64,000 bases of DNA from Phytobacter ursingii (GTDB taxonomy: Bacteria; Pseudomonadota; Gammaproteobacteria; Enterobacterales; Enterobacteriaceae): NCBI GenBank assembly GCA_901456055.1, contig CABDWT010000018.1, forward strand, positions 372,001 through 436,000. Direction: 5' to 3'. This document shows positions 1 through 9,451 of this stretch, one piece after another. The notes beneath the pieces were generated by a model. It searched no databases and was not told where the DNA came from. It saw only the letters and a program-made list of their open reading frames with translations. A program made the translations under genes and the position numbers. Position 1 is the stretch's first letter; every line of letters starts with the position of its first letter.

Positions 1-217
1 CGCAATATTTCCGTTAGGTCACTCTATTCATCGGCAGCAATGACTATTTACTTAGTGCCAGATTGTAAGAAGTTGCATATCGTCTGCGGCTTAGTCTGCC
101 GATTGCTGTTTTATTCGCCATAACGCCATTCTAGTGTGAAAACAGGCGGGCAATGCGCAGAAAAGGAGACCAAATGTACAAGGCGGTGCGTTATGGATTG
201 TGCTTAATCGGCAAAAA

Positions 218-245
218 AAAAGCGGAGCATGACTGCCCCGCTTTT
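218..245 (-). terminator. rho-independent terminator of the aldehyde dehydrogenase gene
   Basis: An 8-bp inverted repeat (AAAAGCGG at 218-225, CCGCTTTT at 238-245) lies 29 bases past the stop of the minus-strand dehydrogenase gene. Read on the minus strand the GC-rich stem runs directly into a run of T, as expected for an intrinsic terminator. Confidence 0.8.
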
Positions 246-273
246 CCCCGATGTTGATGCACTACACGTGGTT

Positions 274-1794
274 TTAGTAGAAGCCCATTGCCTTACCGCT
301 GTAACTCACCAGCAAGTTTTTAATCTGTTGATAGTGGCTCAGCGCGAGTTTATGGGTCTCACGCCCTACGCCGGAGTTTTTATACCCACCAAAGGCCGCA
401 TGGGCCGGATAGAGGTGGTAGCAGTTGGTCCACACGCGTCCGGCTTTAATATTGCGCCCCATACGCCAGGCGCGATTGATATCCAGCGTCCACAGCCCGG
501 CCCCCAGTCCATACTCGGTGTCGTTGGCGATACGCAGCGCTTCGGCTTCATCTTTAAAGGTGGTAATACCGATAACCGGCCCGAAGATCTCCTCCTGGAA
601 GCAGCGCATATGGTTCTCGCCTTTGATCAAGGTCGGCTGGATATAGAAGCCATTTTGTAGGTGGTTATCATGCGCAACGTGCGCGCCGCCGGTGATGATT
701 TCGCCCCCTTCTTCCCGGGCGATATTGATGTAAGAGAGGATCTTGTCGTACTGCTCGCGGGAGGCCTGCGCGCCGATCATGGTGTCGGTGTCAAAGGGGT
801 CGCCTTTGCGGATGTTTTCCATACGCGCCACGACTTTTTCAACAAACTGCGGGTAGATAGATTCTTGCACCAGCACGCGCGATGGGCACGTACAGACTTC
901 GCCCTGGTTAAAGAAGCCCAGCACCACCCCTTCAATGGCTTTATCGATATACTCTTCATCACCATTGAGCACATCTTCAAAGTAGATATTCGGCGATTTA
1001 CCGCCCAGCTCGACGGTGCTCGGAATGATGTTGTCCGCGGCGCAAGAGAGGATGTGGCGGCCGATGGGCGTTGAGCCGGTAAAGGCGATTTTTTCAATAC
1101 GCTTGCTGCGGGCCAGCGGCTCGCCCGCTTCGGTACCGTAGCCATGCACCACGTTCAGTACCCCTTTTGGCAGCAAATCACCGATCAGTTCCATCAGCAC
1201 GCAAATGCCGAGCGGGGTCTGTTCTGCCGGTTTCAGTACGATACAGTTACCTGCCGCCAGCGCCGGAGCCAGTTTCCAGGCGGCCATCAACAGCGGGAAG
1301 TTCCACGGGATAATCTGACCGACCACCCCCAGCGGTTCATAGATGTGGTAGGCGACGGTATTGCTGTCAATTTCTGCTGCCGTCCCTTCCTGCGCGCGGA
1401 TACAGCCGGCAAAGTAGCGGAAATGATCCACCGCCAGCGGTAAATCCGCATTCAGGGTTTCGCGGATGGGTTTACCGTTATCCCAGGTTTCCGTCAACGC
1501 CAGCAGCTCAAGATTCTGCTCAATGCGATCGGCGATCGCCAACAGCACGTTGGAACGATCCTGCGCGCTGGTTTTGCCCCACGCATCTGCGGCGGCATGG
1601 GCGGCGTCGAGCGCCTTTTCAATGTCTGCTGCACCTGAACGCGGGAACTCAGCAATCACTTCCCCGGTTACCGGCGTGGTATTGGTAAACCAGCGCCCTT
1701 CTACCGGATCGACAAATTCACCGCCAATGTAGTTGCCATAACGTTTTTTAAAGGAGACTTTAGCGCCAGTCTGGCCAGGGTGAATGTATTTCAT
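274..1794 (-). CDS. NAD-dependent (acet)aldehyde dehydrogenase, AldB/ExaC/AcoD family
   Basis: A 506-residue soluble aldehyde dehydrogenase, full length for the family, which oxidises short-chain aldehydes such as acetaldehyde to the acid with NAD(P). Visible motifs: [10 protein letters not shown] near 161-170, the general-base glutamate in VELGGKSPN (Glu262), the cofactor segment GFTGST-like AFTGST (238-243) and the catalytic cysteine in GEVCTCPSR (Cys301). It closely resembles E. coli AldB along its whole length, including the shared end GRETHK...LLVSYS. A good ribosome site (GAGGAAC) precedes the ATG. It is transcribed alone, away from a sigma54 activator gene, from a -24/-12 type promoter, so it is probably induced by an alcohol, acetoin or aldehyde signal. 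The exact substrate is not readable from sequence. Confidence 0.93.
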   Translation of the reverse strand: MKYIHPGQTGAKVSFKKRYGNYIGGEFVDPVEGRWFTNTTPVTGEVIAEFPRSGAADIEKALDAAHAAADAWGKTSAQDRSNVLLAIADRIEQNLELLALTETWDNGKPIRETLNADLPLAVDHFRYFAGCIRAQEGTAAEIDSNTVAYHIYEPLGVVGQIIPWNFPLLMAAWKLAPALAAGNCIVLKPAEQTPLGICVLMELIGDLLPKGVLNVVHGYGTEAGEPLARSKRIEKIAFTGSTPIGRHILSCAADNIIPSTVELGGKSPNIYFEDVLNGDEEYIDKAIEGVVLGFFNQGEVCTCPSRVLVQESIYPQFVEKVVARMENIRKGDPFDTDTMIGAQASREQYDKILSYINIAREEGGEIITGGAHVAHDNHLQNGFYIQPTLIKGENHMRCFQEEIFGPVIGITTFKDEAEALRIANDTEYGLGAGLWTLDINRAWRMGRNIKAGRVWTNCYHLYPAHAAFGGYKNSGVGRETHKLALSHYQQIKNLLVSYSGKAMGFY

Positions 1795-1859
1795 AAGATG
1801 TTCCTCTATTTTTATGGGTACAGGTGAGGCGTCGCGCCCTGTGCGGACACCTCTTCATA

Positions 1860-1876
1860 AGCAGCTCTTATGCCAA
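1860..1876 (-). promoter_or_regulatory. sigma54 (-24/-12) promoter of the aldehyde dehydrogenase gene
   Basis: On the minus strand the sequence TTGGCATAAGAGCTGCT has GG and GC exactly ten bases apart and matches the consensus YTGGCACGNNNNTTGCW at most fixed positions. It sits about 65 bases before the dehydrogenase ATG. The divergent neighbour is a sigma54 activator, which supports the call. GTGTC/ACAC-type half sites at about 1978-2040 could be activator-binding sites. Confidence 0.75.
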
Positions 1877-2068
1877 AACCAGTCCCGAAGAGAGAAAACC
1901 TTTTATTTGTCTTTAAAAACAATCCATTAATGAATCAGCACGCTTCCCGTCATCGTTTCTCAGGCCAAAAAATATCGTGTCGCCCTTCGCGAACTGTGTC
2001 GTCCATCGCTACACACGGGACACTTTTATGCTACACAATTGTAACATCTCAGTTCTCCGGAGTGTGCC

Positions 2069-3841
2069 ATGCCGCATCGTGTACCGTCTTTTGCTCTCGC
2101 CCCGCAGACCACCGGCCTTCCCTGTCAACTGGAAGACTCGTGGCAGCGTAGCCTCAATTATGGGCTTCACCGTGACGACGACACCCAACCGTGGGTGGCC
2201 AGATCGATGCTGAAAGATGCGCGGGCGGAAAATGCCTGGATAAGCCAGCTGGTTGCACCGCTTCTTGCCAGGCTGCAGCCGGAATTGTCCAGCCATCCCT
2301 CTATTATGGTGATGTCGGATGCCACAGGCCTGGTGCTGGAAACTCACGGTAACGCCGATTTCCTGCATAAGGCTCAGCGTTACGCGCTGGCGCCGGGCAA
2401 TTTATGGGGTGAGCATGCGCGGGGAACTAACGCCATTGGTACTGCGCTGGCGATGCAGCGTCATTGCGAGGTCTCTGGCGGTGAACACTATCTTAATCGC
2501 AATGCCGGGCTGTTCTGTTCAGCTTCGCCGGTGTTTCGCCCGGACGGGACCGTGGCAGGCGTACTGGACATCTCCACACCCGCGCAACTGCCAAAACACG
2601 ACGCGGCGGCGCTGATTCGCCGGGCAGTCTGCCAGATTGAACACGCCTGGGCTGCCAGCGCCGTCAGTGCCGATCGCTGGCTGCTGAGCTTGCACAGTGA
2701 CGCCCGTGTACTGGGAAGCGCACAGGAACTGTTGTTGATTTTTGAGCAGAACACTTTGCTGGGCGCCAACAAACTGGCGATTGACGAGTTCTGTCTCACA
2801 CCGGGACACTTTGGCGCGACAGCGATCGAGACACTGTTTCCCGGCATCATCCTCAATGCGGCTGAAACGACCCTGGAAGCCAGCAATCGTCAGCGTTATT
2901 ACGCCCGCCAGACCACGCCAGCGCGTCGCTATATTGGCCGTGGCGTCGCCCGCACGCCCGTGACGGTAGACCCGGAAAAAGAGAAAGCGCTGCGTATTCT
3001 CAATGCCGGGATTGCCCTGTGTATCACCGGGGAGACTGGAAGCGGTAAAGAACACTGCGCCCGCGAATTACACAGCCGCAGCCAGTGGCGTGATGGCAAC
3101 TTTGTCGCCATTAACTGCGCGGCCCTGCCCGAGAACCTGATTGAATCTGAGCTGTTTGGCTATGCCCCTGGCGCGTTTACCGGGGCCAATCCGAAAGGCT
3201 ATAGCGGTAAATTCCGCGAAGCCCACGGCGGCGTTCTGTTTCTTGATGAAATCGGCGATATGCCGCCGGGTCTGCAAACCCGTTTGTTACGCGTATTGCA
3301 GGAGAAAAAAGTGACGCCGCTCGGCTCTAATACTGCCTACAGCGTTAATTTCGCGCTGATCTGCGCCACCCATCAGGATCTTGCCGCACAGGTCGCCGCA
3401 GGGGCATTTCGCGAAGACCTGCTGTACCGTATTCAGGAATTTCATCTGCGCATCCCGCCTCTGCGCGAATGGCCCGATACCCGCCAGTTTATCCAGAAAT
3501 CGTGGCAAGAGCTGGGCGCCGGCACGCGTGATATCACTCTGAGTGAAGAAGCGCTCCACGCGCTGGCCGCTCGCCCCTGGCCGGGCAATGTGCGTCAATT
3601 GTTAAGTCAGTTGCGGGTATTGCTGGCGCTGGCGGATGACCATTCAGTGATCCGGCTGGCGGATTTGCCGGGCGAACCCACGCCCGCCTCGGCGCCCGTA
3701 CTGCTATCGGCCCCTGCCGATGAGCAAATCGCCATTCGTGAGGCGCAGGGCAATATGAGCCTGGCGGCAAAAAAACTGGGGATTTCGCGCAGTACGCTTT
3801 ACCGACGACTGGAAAAACGCCAGAGCGTCGGGAGAGCCTGA
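2069..3841 (+). CDS. sigma54-dependent transcriptional activator, AcoR/DhaR type
   Basis: A 590-residue bacterial enhancer-binding protein. The first ~300 residues carry a GAF-like sensory region with the sequence NRNAGLFCSASPV typical of AcoR/DhaR regulators. The AAA+ domain has Walker A GETGSGKE (321-328), the sigma54-contact loop GAFTGA (368-373) and Walker B VLFLDEIGD (389-397). The C-terminus has a Fis-type helix-turn-helix (SLAAKKLGISRSTLYRRL). The start is supported by CCGGAG just upstream. It is divergent from the aldehyde dehydrogenase gene, which has a sigma54 promoter, so it most likely activates that gene when it binds an acetoin- or aldehyde-like effector. It is not E. coli DhaR itself: no dihydroxyacetone kinase genes are nearby. 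Confidence 0.9.
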   Translation: MPHRVPSFALAPQTTGLPCQLEDSWQRSLNYGLHRDDDTQPWVARSMLKDARAENAWISQLVAPLLARLQPELSSHPSIMVMSDATGLVLETHGNADFLHKAQRYALAPGNLWGEHARGTNAIGTALAMQRHCEVSGGEHYLNRNAGLFCSASPVFRPDGTVAGVLDISTPAQLPKHDAAALIRRAVCQIEHAWAASAVSADRWLLSLHSDARVLGSAQELLLIFEQNTLLGANKLAIDEFCLTPGHFGATAIETLFPGIILNAAETTLEASNRQRYYARQTTPARRYIGRGVARTPVTVDPEKEKALRILNAGIALCITGETGSGKEHCARELHSRSQWRDGNFVAINCAALPENLIESELFGYAPGAFTGANPKGYSGKFREAHGGVLFLDEIGDMPPGLQTRLLRVLQEKKVTPLGSNTAYSVNFALICATHQDLAAQVAAGAFREDLLYRIQEFHLRIPPLREWPDTRQFIQKSWQELGAGTRDITLSEEALHALAARPWPGNVRQLLSQLRVLLALADDHSVIRLADLPGEPTPASAPVLLSAPADEQIAIREAQGNMSLAAKKLGISRSTLYRRLEKRQSVGRA

Positions 3842-3922
3842 ATTGCGCTTACAGGGGTGTTTCCCTTGCGCAGAACAGAGATTGGCTTTCTCTGTCAGTC
3901 GGGTTATTAGAGAGGATGAATC

Positions 3923-3960
3923 GGTGAGCCCTGATGTGAATTGATGCCTCAGGGCTCACC
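3923..3960. terminator. perfect 12-bp inverted repeat between convergent genes
   Basis: GGTGAGCCCTGA (3923-3934) and TCAGGGCTCACC (3949-3960) pair perfectly around a 14-base loop. The hairpin lies between the activator gene (+) and the glycosyltransferase cassette (-). No T run follows on either strand, so its terminator role is plausible but not certain. Confidence 0.45.
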
Positions 3961-3967
3961 GTTGTGC

Positions 3968-5479
3968 CTAGCGTAGCGGTAACCGGTGGTGATAAACGAA
4001 AATCGTCATATCGGCGTAGAGCAGCGTTTCGTCAGGTTTACCCAGCTGTGCCCTCACCGCTTCCAGCCGTGGATGCGGGGACGTTTCCGTTTCAACTGCG
4101 GGGATCGCCACAAACTGGCGCTCAGGCGAGTTTTGCACATAGGCATCGGTTAACCACGATCTCAGTGTCTGAGAGCGTGTGCTATCGAACTGAATATGGA
4201 AATCAACTTTATCAAACATCACCGGGGAAATATGGATTTCACCAAACGACAGCCAGTTAACATTATTAGATAATTTCCAGTAATCCCCATAGCCGAAAGT
4301 GAGATTATTCTTTTTCAGGAAAGCGATGTAGTCGTAGGTTTGTTTTTCCTGATCGTACAACGGCGTTGTATTAACCTGATAGGAATAGAGCGAAGAGGCA
4401 ATATAGAGCGGGAAGACCAGTGCAATGGCGACCTTTTTCGTGCAGGAAAAGGCCAGAACGACCATCACAATAGCAAAACAGACCGCGCCGACGAAAAAGC
4501 GAGCACTGATATCAGCGGGAAAATCGTAGCTGATAATGAATGATGAAATAATGGCAGAGGCGGTAAAGAAGCTGAACAGTGAGACAAAGATAGCCTCAGT
4601 ACCTTTCCTTAAACAAATAATAACGGCGTACAGGAACAGGGCCATCCAGATAACAAAAGAGGCGATATAAGCAAGCGGAGTATGAACAAAAAAGAGGTTC
4701 AGGCTCTTCCCTAAAAGTTGAACGACCCATGCGGCATTATCCGGCCATTGTGCCACTGGCATCAGTTTAAAGCGTTGAATCGGCAGGCCCATCAGTCTTT
4801 GCAGGACGTGAGACATGCTGATAATAAAACTGATACCCAGGATGATAGTGAACTTCCTCGGTAGAATCTGCCGCCAGCTAAAATAGCCATAGGTCAGCAG
4901 TAATGGCAGAAAATACGTCGCCAAAAACCACGGGTCAGAGATAGAGGCAAAAAGTGCAATAAACGTCGTCAGCCAGGTTAAAGGCAGTAATTTTTTCTTG
5001 ATATTGCAGAACGCCAGCGCAAAAACCAGTATTCCAAAGAAGTTAGTAGAATAATGCGAAAAAGGATGGGCAGCAAAACCGAAGGTATATACGTACGCCG
5101 GAAGCAGAGTGAGACAAATGGCTGCGATAAGCGCATGCCAGGCATTCGACATCCTATAAACCACACACGCCAGAATAAACGCGCTTAACCCCACAAAAAC
5201 TGACGTAGACAGAACCAGCGGATGAATGCCGTCGTTCCCCATCAAGGCAAAAAAGAGGAAATTGACAGGATAAGTGGTGAAATACCAGTTATCCGGCGTG
5301 GGCGCCCAGTCTTTAAAAGCGGAAAACCCCTCGGTGAGAAACGCCCGCCAGACCAGAGGACTATTGGCTGAATCCGGGTCCAGCGCAAAATAACGCATGG
5401 TCAAAAAGTAAGAGCCACCCAGGGCAATAATTAACAACAACAGAAAGAAGCCAACGTCTTTCAGGCTAAACTTAAACAT
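3968..5479 (-). CDS. polytopic membrane glucosyltransferase (GtrC-type, serotype-specific)
   Basis: A 503-residue protein with about ten hydrophobic segments, starting with VGFFLLLLIIALGGSYFL, and a hydrophilic C-terminal ~110 residues. It is the third gene of a gtrA-gtrB-gtrX cassette: its ATG shares a base with the gtrB stop (TAATG), so translation is coupled. In such cassettes the third gene is the variable transferase that moves a sugar from the undecaprenyl carrier onto O-antigen at the periplasmic face, which defines the serotype. The protein is not one I can assign to a named Gtr type. Acceptor and linkage are unknown. It is more AT-rich than its neighbours, consistent with horizontal origin. 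Confidence 0.75.
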   Translation of the reverse strand: MFKFSLKDVGFFLLLLIIALGGSYFLTMRYFALDPDSANSPLVWRAFLTEGFSAFKDWAPTPDNWYFTTYPVNFLFFALMGNDGIHPLVLSTSVFVGLSAFILACVVYRMSNAWHALIAAICLTLLPAYVYTFGFAAHPFSHYSTNFFGILVFALAFCNIKKKLLPLTWLTTFIALFASISDPWFLATYFLPLLLTYGYFSWRQILPRKFTIILGISFIISMSHVLQRLMGLPIQRFKLMPVAQWPDNAAWVVQLLGKSLNLFFVHTPLAYIASFVIWMALFLYAVIICLRKGTEAIFVSLFSFFTASAIISSFIISYDFPADISARFFVGAVCFAIVMVVLAFSCTKKVAIALVFPLYIASSLYSYQVNTTPLYDQEKQTYDYIAFLKKNNLTFGYGDYWKLSNNVNWLSFGEIHISPVMFDKVDFHIQFDSTRSQTLRSWLTDAYVQNSPERQFVAIPAVETETSPHPRLEAVRAQLGKPDETLLYADMTIFVYHHRLPLR

Positions 5480-6399
5480 TACTTATCCTTTTTCGCGCCT
5501 TTTACGATATAGCGAGGTCTTTTTTTGGTCTCGATATAAATTCGGCCAATATACTCACCCAACACCCCAATACCAATCAATTGCACACCACCCAGGAACA
5601 GGATCGATACAAGTAACGACGGATAACCGGCCACCGCATTTCCCCATATCAGTTTGTCGATAATCATCCATGTCCCGTAAAGAAACGAGAGCGCGGCAAC
5701 AAGAAAACCAATATAGGTCCAGACCCTGAGCGGTAAGGTAGAAAAGCTGGTAAAACCTTCCAGCGCCAGGTTCCACAATTTCCAGCCGTTAAATTTTGAC
5801 TCTCCGCGAACCCGTTTTGAACGGGTATACTCCACCACCGCTACCTCGCCCTCAACCCAACTCAGTAAGCCCTTCATGAACAAATTGCGTTCCTGTAGCA
5901 GCTTAATATTCTCGACGGTTTCGCGTGATAGCAGACGAAAATCGCCTACGTTCTCTTCGATTTTCGGTGAACTGATTTTGTTGTGGATCCGGTAAAACCA
6001 GCCGGCAGTTTTACGTTTGAAACGGCTGTCACTGCTTCTGTCGCTACGCTTGGCGAGGACCACGGACCAGCCTTCCTGCCATTTGTTAATAAGCGCAGGA
6101 ATAACCTCTAACGGATCCTGGAGGTCGACATCAATCGGGATAACCGCATCCCCCGTGGCATATTCGAGCCCTGCCAACAATGCGGGTTCTTTGCCAAAGT
6201 TGCGAATGAAGTTAACCGCGTTAACGCCAGGATCTGCTTTCGCAAGCGCATTGATAATCTGCTCTGTAGCATCTGTACTGCCATCATTAATAAAGACAAT
6301 CTCAAGATCGTATTCAGAAAGCGTCTCTTTTGCCGCCTGATAGAAAACAGGGATCGCTTCTTCTTCGTTAAAGACGGGAACAACCAAAGAAATCTTCAC
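5479..6399 (-). CDS. gtrB: bactoprenol glucosyl transferase GtrB
   Basis: A 306-residue family 2 glycosyltransferase that transfers glucose from UDP-glucose to undecaprenyl phosphate on the cytoplasmic side of the inner membrane. The N-terminus has the GT-A fold start [15 protein letters not shown], the INDGSTDAT motif and a DVDLQDP acidic metal-binding motif near residue 95. Two C-terminal membrane helices lie at about 228-252 and 262-288, followed by a basic tail ending KGAKKDK. Length and layout fit GtrB/DPMS-like enzymes. Its ATG overlaps the gtrA stop by 4 bases, and its stop overlaps the next start. Confidence 0.92.
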   Translation of the reverse strand: MKISLVVPVFNEEEAIPVFYQAAKETLSEYDLEIVFINDGSTDATEQIINALAKADPGVNAVNFIRNFGKEPALLAGLEYATGDAVIPIDVDLQDPLEVIPALINKWQEGWSVVLAKRSDRSSDSRFKRKTAGWFYRIHNKISSPKIEENVGDFRLLSRETVENIKLLQERNLFMKGLLSWVEGEVAVVEYTRSKRVRGESKFNGWKLWNLALEGFTSFSTLPLRVWTYIGFLVAALSFLYGTWMIIDKLIWGNAVAGYPSLLVSILFLGGVQLIGIGVLGEYIGRIYIETKKRPRYIVKGAKKDK

Positions 6400-6755
6400 T
6401 TTTTCACCCTGAAGACAATGAATCTGGAGTAGATAAAACCGACAACCAGGCTGATAGCTGAAAATGCGATGAGCGTAATCACGGGATTAATATGTGCACG
6501 GTCGGCGAGTTTACCGACTCCCGCCGCCATTGCACCCATAAAAATGACATACAACACATAGCGAACGGTCGTCGCCTGGGCTTTGAATGTCCATCGGGCG
6601 TTGACGAAAAATGAAAACGTCACGGCGACACAAAAGGCAGCAAGATTAGCTATCGTCTGGCTGGAACCGGCAAAGAACAGAATGGCAAACACCAGCCAGT
6701 GGAGAAGCGTATTGATCACGCCCACGGAGGTGTATCGGACGAACAGTTTTAGCAT
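6396..6755 (-). CDS. gtrA: GtrA family flippase
   Basis: A 119-residue protein with four predicted membrane helices and the GtrA signatures [16 protein letters not shown] near the N-terminus, FFVNARWTF in the middle and a basic end (FIVFRVKK). It is proposed to flip undecaprenyl-phosphate glucose across the inner membrane. It is the first gene of the three-gene cassette and overlaps gtrB by 4 bases. Upstream DNA holds decayed Rhs-locus sequence, not a phage attachment site, so this copy is not in an obvious prophage context. Four GATC sites lie at 6841, 6945, 6949 and 7008; Dam-dependent switching is known for some gtr operons but is only a possibility here. Confidence 0.9.
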   Translation of the reverse strand: MLKLFVRYTSVGVINTLLHWLVFAILFFAGSSQTIANLAAFCVAVTFSFFVNARWTFKAQATTVRYVLYVIFMGAMAAGVGKLADRAHINPVITLIAFSAISLVVGFIYSRFIVFRVKK

Positions 6756-6933
6756 AAGAATAGCCAGGGTTACCCTGGGCCAGGTCAGGTCGCTGTTTGG
6801 GCAGGGATTTTAGCAGTTGCCGCCATAGAGTGAAAGCCAGGATCAGGTAGCCCATAGTATGACGAGGTGAGGAAATTCGTCGGGGATGGATGGTTGTGTG
6901 GGGTATAGAGGATTCACAAAATGCTGCACGGTG

Positions 6934-7030
6934 TTATTCGCGATGATCGATCATAACAGCGCTTAGATACGCCGGATTAATATCAGTAAAACTGAACGAC
7001 ACATCCTGATCTTCATTCAGCCAGGTCCAC
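6934..7030 (-). pseudogene. C-terminal scrap of the exported protein encoded at 8638-9165
   Basis: The minus strand reads LNEDQDVSFSFTDINPAYL and then SAVMIDHRE followed by TAA. This matches the end of the intact protein at 8638-9165 (DDQDVSFSFAEINPKCL...VIDHRE) at both protein and DNA level over about 90 bases. Nothing of the rest of the gene is present. It sits right behind the decayed rhs tail, in the same frame after its TGA, so the locus once had at least two copies of this gene in series. Confidence 0.8.
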
Positions 7031-7032
7031 CG

Positions 7033-8375
7033 TCAGATGTCGGATTTTCCTTTTAATGGGCACAATATTCTGTTTTGTTCTATTAATTGGGAAGAGATCT
7101 GGGCTCCCTGTAAAGTCGCCCCCCCCCCTTTAATGCCAACCCCCACGGATCAATCCAACTTAACGGATTCGGCGCATACGCGTAGAGGTTTATCCCCCCG
7201 CCAGCCCTATCGGGTCCTGCCGGGTAAACCTGGCGCTATCCGGGTCGTAATACCGGAACAACTTGTAGTGCAACCCGGTCTCCCGATCCAGGTATTGCCC
7301 CTGCTTACGCAGGTTCTGCGCATAGCCTGTCTACTGCGATATTGACTCGTGCAGCAGTTTCCCCCACGCGCTGTTCTGCCCTTCCCAGCGGATATGCCCT
7401 TCACGGTCTGTCATCCGTTCCGGCGTACCGTTCGGCTGACAGTGGAACCAGAAGATATCCGGATCCTGCGTGCCATCGATACGCGCCAGCGGTTCATAAC
7501 TGTCCGCGTCGCTATAGACATAAGTCAGGGGCACGTCGTCGTGAATTTCCTGCAACAGGCGAAAACCTTCCCACAGGAAACGTGTCGTCACCTGCTTTCC
7601 TACCGGCCTGCCCCCTGGCGTGTTTTGCTGATACGCCGGCCGAGCGGGTCATAGCGGAAAGTGACCCGCGTTTGTGGTTTGTTCCTGTCCCTCGGGACGG
7701 CCACCACATCGGTTAACCGGTGCTCGCCGTCGTAACGATAGTGCCAGCGCGTCTGACCGTTGTCTTTTTCAGTGGTCCGCCCATGAATGTCATAGCTCCA
7801 CTGAATGCCATTTAAACGGGTGAGACGGTTATGACGAACAGACTGCTGCAGGCTGTTATCCAGCGGGTTACCCGCCGCATCCCAGCGCCATTGCTCTTTT
7901 CCGGGGGACGTGCCGTCCTGTTCCAGCAGACGCCCGGCGCTGTCATATTTCCAGTTACACCCGTTGAACGGATCATCATCACGCTCTTCGCGCACCGGGT
8001 TGTTGCGGTAGTCGTAATCCCAGCGGCGCGACCAGCGTGCGGGTACCGGGCGCTGCGCATTGCCGGTGAACACATCCCGGCGATGGATGCGTCCGAGACG
8101 ATCGTATTCATTGCGGCTTGTCAGCAAGCCCTGCGTACGGCCAACTTCCCGGTGTAACTCATCGCGGGTAAAGTCGCTTATCGGCAGATTATCGAGAGCC
8201 AGGCTCAGCAGATGCCCGCTTCCGTAATAGAAATATTTCAGATGACGACCGTCGGGCAGCTCCACCGACGTACGGTTGTTCAGCGCATCGTAAGTCCAGC
8301 CCAGCCTGCCGTTTTCACCCTCTTCACTGATAACACGCCCTAACGCGTCATAGGTAAAAATCAGCTCCGTAAAGT
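7033..8375 (-). pseudogene. rhs pseudogene: 3' part of Rhs core, broken by frameshifts and a stop
   Basis: The minus strand encodes YD-repeat Rhs core (for example YDALGRV, YDRLGRIHRRD, RWDAAGNPLD, FRYDPLGRRISKTRQ) and the conserved end of the core ([23 protein letters not shown], then [19 protein letters not shown]). The frame is lost in a short G run near 7608. An in-frame TAG replaces CAG at about 7342. A second frameshift lies in the run of six C at 7184-7189. Homology starts abruptly near 8375, so the 5' part of the gene is missing. After the DPWGL boundary only about 30 codons of unmatched sequence remain, so no functional toxin tip is left. Intact Rhs proteins are T6SS or other secreted effectors; this one is dead. 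Confidence 0.88.
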
Positions 8376-8637
8376 TTTACCAATGGAATAGAAATCTTCA
8401 AAAGTCACACATGACGAAATACAGCGATTGTTATATGGTAGCTTCTTCAGCTGAGTAAAAGACACACGGAAGCAATAATCTTGTACAGGGGAGAAAAGCA
8501 TATCAATGATAATATGTGAATGGGTAGGAGGGTGCCGCGCTGAAAAATACTTTGTGAAGGTACCAGGTAGAGATTATAGATTTAGGGTTAAACGCATAAT
8601 GCCCCGCACCGGGAATTGTAGCCCTGACTGTATTGTT
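8376..8637. other. gene-poor remnant between rhs pseudogene and exported protein gene
   Basis: About 260 bases with no convincing gene. A 46-codon minus-strand frame at about 8367-8507 runs across the edge of the rhs remnant but has no recognisable match. The stretch probably holds debris from the recombination that truncated rhs. Confidence 0.4.
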
Positions 8638-9165
8638 TTATTCGCGATGGTCGATCACGACACCACTTAGACACTTAGGATTAATTTCAGCAAAACTGAA
8701 CGACACGTCCTGATCGTCATTTAGCATAGCGGTATAGCTGGTGACTTCATAAACCGAATGCCCGCGCGGTGTATCGGTAATCTTTAGCGGTGAATAATGC
8801 TGACGGACCTGTGCAAGAGTGACGCACTGGCCTTTGAGTGAAAAACTGATAAAGGCGGCTTGCTCTTTCGGAATGCGCCTCAGGCGCACGTCGATATCGT
8901 TAATTTGACTACCATCATCCAACAGCACCGCATTCGACTGATAAAAATTAACATACTCATTTTGATTATCCAGAGTTAGTGACAACGGAAACTGCGCAAC
9001 GGTATCAATGGTCAGATGACGGGTTGCCGCCTTAATGGAAACAATAAAATCCCAGAGATTGTTTGTTGGTGTTTTCGCCACAGCAGGGGCAGTTATCATT
9101 AGCGCGGTTACGATAAACATGCTGAACTTTTGTCGTCGGAGGTACTTTCTTATATGCCCTTTCAT
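8638..9165 (-). CDS. exported protein of unknown function, candidate immunity protein of a lost Rhs effector
   Basis: A 175-residue protein starting at the ATG at 9165 (an in-frame TTG at 9180 is less likely). Residues ~13-31 form a signal peptide (FSMFIVTALMITAPAVAKT), so the mature ~145-residue protein should be periplasmic. It matches no family I recognise. It lies just upstream (in transcription) of the rhs pseudogene remnants and has a second, truncated copy behind the rhs tail. That placement, plus export, suggests immunity against a toxin acting in the periplasm. The evidence is contextual only. Confidence 0.6.
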   Translation of the reverse strand: MKGHIRKYLRRQKFSMFIVTALMITAPAVAKTPTNNLWDFIVSIKAATRHLTIDTVAQFPLSLTLDNQNEYVNFYQSNAVLLDDGSQINDIDVRLRRIPKEQAAFISFSLKGQCVTLAQVRQHYSPLKITDTPRGHSVYEVTSYTAMLNDDQDVSFSFAEINPKCLSGVVIDHRE

Positions 9166-9451
9166 AGTTCTCTTTTTCAAAAAAAATATTTGAGCGGAGG
9201 TTAATTTTCTGCGTTCACTCTCCTCTTACAAAGAGGATAAAATCATCGCTTATTAAAGTAATCATACTGGTAGCGCATGAATGATGACGAGGAAAACGCC
9301 GTAAATTATTACGCTTCCAAATGAATGAAAAATAAAAAAATGAAAATATTACACTTTAAATAATATCAATCACTTTTTATCTTATTAAAATTAGCCCGCG
9401 ACACCCGCGAGCCAAAATAATTAAATACTACGCCATTCGTATGATAGAAAT

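Noticed and set aside
174-257. 28-codon ORF with a good ribosome site (AAGGAG) upstream of the dehydrogenase terminator
   Set aside because: It runs through the terminator hairpin and its poly-A tract encodes lysines; no sign of a real protein.
6840-7030. Phage attachment site upstream of gtrA
   Set aside because: No tRNA, integrase or matching direct repeat is visible; the DNA is pseudogene of the Rhs locus.
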